In this document: in pieces, positions 5,729 to 8,936 of the stretch
How positions within the stretch are numbered: the stretch's first letter is position 1
Layout of the letters: each line of letters opens with the position of its first letter
Source: F23-D06 sp045132055
Lineage (GTDB): Bacteria; Bacteroidota; Bacteroidia; Bacteroidales; WCHB1-69
NCBI GenBank assembly: GCA_045132055.1
Contig: JBGURP010000016.1
Coordinates: 1-8,936 of the forward strand
DNA: 8,936 nt
Direction: 5' to 3'
Notes under the pieces: generated by a model
The model's input: only the letters and a program-made list of their open reading frames with translations
Told to the model about the DNA's origin: nothing
The model's database searches: none
Program-made: the position numbers and the translations under genes

Positions 5729-7405
5729 TCAGGACTCCACCATGCTATTGATGTAGTCGTTCAACGAACCGTCGAGGTGCATTTTCTGGGCAAGGCGTTG
5801 CTTGATGGTGCCAATGCTGGTTGCGTTGGTATAGCCCATAATGATGGCGATTTGAATATATGAGAAGCCTATCGAGGTCAGAGCGATGAGCAGTAAATCC
5901 TTATCATTTAACTGTGGATAGGCATTGCGGGTCTTGGAGATAATGCCATTGTACTCAGCATCGATGTAATGGTATAGTTGTGTCCATTGCTGCTGGTTGT
6001 CATGCTGGAACTGGACAATTTTTTTCACCTGTTCCGTCAGCTTGCTTTGCGGGCTATGATAGCAGGCCTCAATCATCTCCCTCATCAGCGCTAAATGCGA
6101 TGTGATGAAGCCCTTGAGTTGGTTGTCCCGGATTTTGAGATTCTCAATGTTGTCGTTTAAGATTGACAAATCATTCAATTGGTTGGCTGACTGCTGCTTG
6201 ATGTCTTTAATAATTCTGTCATATCGATGTTTATGGTGGTAAAAGTAAAAAGCAAGCAATGCGGTCAGCATAAAAGCGAAGAGCGCCACAAAAACCACAC
6301 TCCTTTGCAGGGAACTTATTCTGGATAGATTGGTTTTCTCCCGATGATGGTTGAATCCGTTCTCGATGCCTTCAATGGCAAATTTTTCTTTATTGTCCAT
6401 AATGGAATCGGTCAAACTGCTGTTTAAAGCAATATAATGGCGACTTGCGTACACATCCCCTTCACGCTCCGCAATCATTGAAAGGACATCATTTTTTCTA
6501 ACTATAACATGCACTTCATCACCGGGACTTAACGACTCATTGACACATTTCAAGAAGTGTTTTGCAGAATCCAATTTACTCTCTTTAGCATAGAGATAAG
6601 CCAGGTCCAGTAATAGGTCATTATTGATGTAGGACTCGAAATCTTTGAGACAATTCAAGGCAATCTTTTTGGCTTCAAGGCACGATGAATCAGACAACGA
6701 CAATTGACGGCATCTTAGTTCATACAAATTGAATAATTTATTGTCATTTCCAAGTTCAATCGCAAGATCTATTGCTTTTGTGAAAATGGTATCGTTATTG
6801 TTGAGTTGGGGTTGGGTTATACCATTCATCATATACATTGCGTAGATGCTATTCAGTTGCATCCTTTTGTTTCTTGCAAGAACATAGTTGTGAAAAGCAA
6901 GCTGGTATTTTTCAAAGCATGTCTGCGCATTACCATTGTGGATTCGGTAGAGGTCGGCGATTCGGGTGTTGATCTGGCCCAGGTTGATGTAGTCTTTGGC
7001 GTCGGCGTTGAGTTCGGCGGTCTTGTAGTAATACATGGCGCTATCAACGTGGCCGAGTTCTTCCATGACGGCGCCCTTGTAGAGGTAGGCGCGGGTGAGC
7101 TTCTCGCGCTCGCCGCTGTGGGCGCGGTAGTAGGTAATGGCGCGGTTGATGGCGCTATCGTCGCTGGCGGTGATGTCGGCATAGCACTTGTAGCGCGCCT
7201 GGGTCATGAGCAGGTCGCGATAAGCAAGATTGCCTTCGCCCGTGAGGCTGTCGCTGGCGGTGAGTGTGGCCAGAGCGCTGTCGGGGGCGGTCCACATCAG
7301 GCTATCGGCCGCCACGAGCCGCGCGTCATAGCGGTGCACACCACCACAGCCCGTGACCAGGGTCACGAGCACTGCCAGGACGGCGATATGGACGAGTCGT
7401 TTCAT
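5729..7405 (-). CDS. TPR lipoprotein/transmembrane regulator with C-terminal HTH
   Basis: This 558-residue protein starts with a lipoprotein signal peptide (LVTGC, Cys20 as lipidation site). Residues 27-345 are helical and rich in TPR-like pairs (for example LYKGAVMEELGHVDSAMYYYKTAE at about 108-131 and YLYAKESKLDSAKHFLK near 270-286). A transmembrane helix lies at about 369-390 (VVFVALFAFML...), followed by a basic and coiled-coil stretch (392-440). The HTH is at about 495-545 (YPQLNDKDLLLIALTSIGFSYIQIAIIMGY...IKQRLAQKM). It resembles the LuxR-like HTH that closes many Bacteroidetes TPR regulators (NPxLTxxDLxLCALIxxxxSTKEIA...YRLRKKL). The expected topology is a periplasmic TPR sensor and a cytoplasmic DNA-binding end. 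It likely senses an extracytoplasmic partner and controls transcription, perhaps of the adjacent secreted genes; this is inference. The first ~150 codons are GC-rich and the rest AT-rich. Confidence 0.8.
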   Translation of the reverse strand: MKRLVHIAVLAVLVTLVTGCGGVHRYDARLVAADSLMWTAPDSALATLTASDSLTGEGNLAYRDLLMTQARYKCYADITASDDSAINRAITYYRAHSGEREKLTRAYLYKGAVMEELGHVDSAMYYYKTAELNADAKDYINLGQINTRIADLYRIHNGNAQTCFEKYQLAFHNYVLARNKRMQLNSIYAMYMMNGITQPQLNNNDTIFTKAIDLAIELGNDNKLFNLYELRCRQLSLSDSSCLEAKKIALNCLKDFESYINNDLLLDLAYLYAKESKLDSAKHFLKCVNESLSPGDEVHVIVRKNDVLSMIAEREGDVYASRHYIALNSSLTDSIMDNKEKFAIEGIENGFNHHREKTNLSRISSLQRSVVFVALFAFMLTALLAFYFYHHKHRYDRIIKDIKQQSANQLNDLSILNDNIENLKIRDNQLKGFITSHLALMREMIEACYHSPQSKLTEQVKKIVQFQHDNQQQWTQLYHYIDAEYNGIISKTRNAYPQLNDKDLLLIALTSIGFSYIQIAIIMGYTNATSIGTIKQRLAQKMHLDGSLNDYINSMVES

Positions 7406-7468
7406 GAGATCAGCTAAAGGTAGGCCTTCAAGAGTATAAACGGAATCAGGTTGTGGTTTATTGTGTGT

Positions 7469-7508
7469 AAAACGATGGCGGCCTCTCGTGATTGAGAGAC
7501 CGCCATCG
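7469..7508 (-). terminator. Intrinsic terminator of yebC
   Basis: On the minus strand CGATGGCGGTCTCTC (7494-7508) pairs with GAGAGGCCGCCATCG (7473-7487) in a 15-bp stem with one G-U pair and a 6-nt loop, followed by TTTT (7469-7472). It starts 18 nt after the yebC stop. A diverged copy lies at 808-845. Confidence 0.85.
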
Positions 7509-7525
7509 TGTTGATTGTGTGGAGA

Positions 7526-8260
7526 TTACTCCTCGTCGCCGCCTTCGGCCTCGGCCATGGTGGTGAAGACGTTCTGCACGTCGTCATCCTCCTCGACGGC
7601 CTCGATGAGGGCCTCAACGTCAGCGCGCTCGGCCTCGGTTACCTCCTTGTAGTCGGCGGGTTCATAGACGAACTCACTGCTCTTGATCTCGAAACCGTTG
7701 TCCTCGAGGTACTTCATGATGTCGCCGTTGCTGGCGAAGTCGCCCGACACGAGGATTTCCTCCTCGTCCATGGCAAACTCCTCGGCGCCGCAGTCGATGA
7801 GCTCGAGTTCAAGCTCGTCGGGGTCGATGCCGTCCTTGGGAGCGACGTGGAAGTAGCACTTGTGGCTGAACATGAAGGCTACACTGCCCGAGTTGCCCAG
7901 ACTGCCACCCTTGTTGTTGAAGTAGTTGCGCAGGTTGGCCACGGTGCGGGTGGTGTTGTCGGTAGCGGTCTCGACCAGGAAAGCGATGCCGTGAGGGCCA
8001 AATCCCTCGTAGATGACCTCCTTGTAGTCGCCGGCATCCTTCTCGCTGGCGCGCTTGATGGCGCGCTCGATGTTCTCCTTGGGCATGTTGGCTGCCTTGG
8101 CGTTGGCGATGAGGGCGCGCAGGCGCGAGTTGCCTTCAGGGTCAGGTCCGCCAGCCTTGACGGCGATGGTGATTTCCTTACCGATACGTGTAAACGTGCG
8201 GGACATGCTGCCCCAGCGTTTCATCTTTCTTGCTTTGCGGTATTCAAAAGCTCTTCCCAT
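7526..8260 (-). CDS. yebC: YebC/PmpR-family protein (TACO1-like)
   Basis: At 244 residues this has the normal length for the family and is recognisable throughout. The N-terminus is MGRAFEYRKARKMKRWGSMSRTFTRIGKEI, followed by AVKAGGPDPEGNSRLRALIANAKAANMPKENIERAIKR, YEGFGPHGIAFLVETATDN and GSLGNSGSVAFMF. The family was long described as transcriptional regulators; members including mitochondrial TACO1 are also linked to translation of proline-rich stretches. It is cytoplasmic. The C-terminal tail is acidic (EEDDDVQN...MAEAEGGDEE). The gene lies 64 nt after pheT with no promoter pattern in the gap, so co-transcription is likely. Its last ten codons, stop and terminator recur in the scar near 872. 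The ATG at 8260 is the family's conserved start. Confidence 0.95.
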   Translation of the reverse strand: MGRAFEYRKARKMKRWGSMSRTFTRIGKEITIAVKAGGPDPEGNSRLRALIANAKAANMPKENIERAIKRASEKDAGDYKEVIYEGFGPHGIAFLVETATDNTTRTVANLRNYFNNKGGSLGNSGSVAFMFSHKCYFHVAPKDGIDPDELELELIDCGAEEFAMDEEEILVSGDFASNGDIMKYLEDNGFEIKSSEFVYEPADYKEVTEAERADVEALIEAVEEDDDVQNVFTTMAEAEGGDEE

Positions 8261-8265
8261 AATAT

Positions 8266-8321
8266 ATTAAGTTTTAAGTTCTTAGTTTTCAGTTTTAAGT
8301 CCCTAGTTTCTAGTCCCTAGT
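8266..8321. repeat. Heptanucleotide tandem array filling the pheT-yebC gap
   Basis: Read on the minus strand, 56 bases divide into eight consecutive 7-nt units that all begin with ACT. Units include ACTAGGG (twice), ACTAGAA, ACTTAAA (twice), ACTGAAA and ACTAAGA; the last is ACTTAAT. The consensus is ACTNRRR with no insertions. The array begins 3 nt after the pheT stop and ends 5 nt before the yebC ATG. It therefore makes up nearly the whole intergenic region, including the place where a ribosome binding site would lie. Confidence 0.8.
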
Positions 8322-8324
8322 GAA

Positions 8325-8936
8325 TTAACGCAGCTGGGCGCCCAGTTGGGTCTCCAGGTTCTTGATGATCTTGCTCATGATGGCATCGATCTGCTTGTCG
8401 TTGAGGGTCTTCTCGTTGTCTTGCAGAATCATGCTGATGGCGTAGGACTTCTTGCCTGCAGCCAGCTTGTTGCTCTCATAGACGTCGAACAGCGTCATGG
8501 ACTTCAACAGCTTCTTCTCGGTGCTCTCGACCACGCGGCGGATGTCGTCGTAGGTCACGCTGCGATCCACCAGCAGCGCCAAGTCGCGGCGCAGGGGCAG
8601 CGTCTTGGGCAGGTCGCTGTACTTGATGTCCTTCTTCATGGCCACCTTGCAGGCGAGGTTCCAGTTCACCTGTGCGTAATAGACGGGCTGGTCCACGTCA
8701 AACTTCTTGGCCAGTGCTTCGTCCACCACGCCCATCACGGCGATGACCTTGCCGCCGCGGTTGCTGTAGCGCAGGGCGGGATTGAGGGTCTCGTCCTCAA
8801 ACTGCTCGATGACCAGGTCGCGCATGTTGATGCCCATGTTGGCGAACATGTTCTCGAGGTCGGCCTTCAGGTCATAGACGTTGAGTGCCCTCACCTTGTC
8901 GGCCCACGACTCGTCGTGGTTGTTGCCGGTGAGCCA
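8325..8936 (-). CDS. pheT: Phenylalanine--tRNA ligase beta subunit, C-terminal part
   Basis: The window cuts this gene, leaving 203 C-terminal residues in an open frame that continues past 8936. The first visible residues (WLTGNNHDESWADK) and the following DLKADLENMFANMGI fit the end of the catalytic-like B6/B7 core of PheT. The final ~95 residues (LPKTLPLRRDLALLVDRSVTYDDIRRVV...LFDVYESNKLAAGKKSYAISMILQDNEKTLNDKQIDAIMSKII) are the anticodon-binding FDX-ACB domain. PheT pairs with PheS to charge tRNA-Phe in the cytoplasm. The GTG at 8892-8894 is an internal valine codon, not a start. yebC follows in the same direction. Confidence 0.93.
   Translation of the reverse strand, partial: WLTGNNHDESWADKVRALNVYDLKADLENMFANMGINMRDLVIEQFEDETLNPALRYSNRGGKVIAVMGVVDEALAKKFDVDQPVYYAQVNWNLACKVAMKKDIKYSDLPKTLPLRRDLALLVDRSVTYDDIRRVVESTEKKLLKSMTLFDVYESNKLAAGKKSYAISMILQDNEKTLNDKQIDAIMSKIIKNLETQLGAQLR

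Noticed and set aside
6806..7417. Plus-strand open frame of 203 codons opposite the regulator
   Set aside because: It lies over the GC-rich 5' part of the regulator gene, where stop codons are rare on the opposite strand. The product is low-complexity and valine/alanine-rich, with no supporting promoter.
7406..7468. Promoter for the regulator gene
   Set aside because: TACCTTTA and TACTCTTG resemble -7 boxes, but neither has a TTG at 19-21 nt upstream. I could not support a site, although the terminator before it implies one exists.
7508..8320. Long plus-strand open frame of 270 codons opposite yebC
   Set aside because: It is the antisense shadow of a clear YebC gene. Its protein is a valine/leucine/glycine-rich mirror with no family resemblance, and it runs through the heptad array.
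8325..8894. GTG at 8892-8894 as the start of a separate small gene
   Set aside because: The frame continues upstream to the window edge with PheT-like residues, so the GTG is an internal codon.

Overview
The window looks like chromosomal DNA of a Bacteroidales bacterium, probably Prevotella-like or Muribaculaceae-like. I base this on three things. Promoters fit the Bacteroidetes primary-sigma pattern (TTG, about 20 nt, TAnnTTTG). The secreted proteins end in the YNLMGQP...PGIYIHHGKKI type of C-terminal tail or in dockerin-like repeats. The membrane regulator joins TPRs to a C-terminal HTH of a type common in this phylum. Every gene I accept lies on the minus strand, so transcription runs from high to low coordinates.

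In transcription order, the window opens with housekeeping genes: the 3' part of pheT (8325-8936) and a complete yebC-family gene (7526-8260). They are separated only by an eight-unit heptanucleotide array, and yebC ends in a strong hairpin terminator (7469-7508). Next comes a TPR lipoprotein/transmembrane protein with a cytoplasmic HTH (5729-7405). It is followed by three paralogous secreted proteins (4571-5440, 2908-4494, 1033-2583) built from one or two copies of the same beta-rich repeat domain. Two end in a sorting-type tail and the middle one ends in a dockerin pair. The two tail-bearing genes share an almost identical 166-bp promoter/5' leader.

The low-coordinate end holds a small scar (about 808-1009): a 45-codon reading frame fusing the N-terminal part of a paralogue of the last gene to the last ten codons of yebC, followed by a copy of the yebC terminator. 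The last gene (4-708) encodes a secreted protein with a DxNxDGxxD calcium-loop-like motif and has a clear promoter (739-770). The scar suggests that yebC and the 4-708 gene once lay side by side, and that the regulator plus secreted-protein block (about 6.4 kb) now separates them.

The likely working unit is a membrane-spanning regulator beside a small family of surface or extracellular proteins. Regulation of those genes by this protein is inferred from proximity only. I see no tRNA, rRNA, CRISPR array, transposase or integrase.
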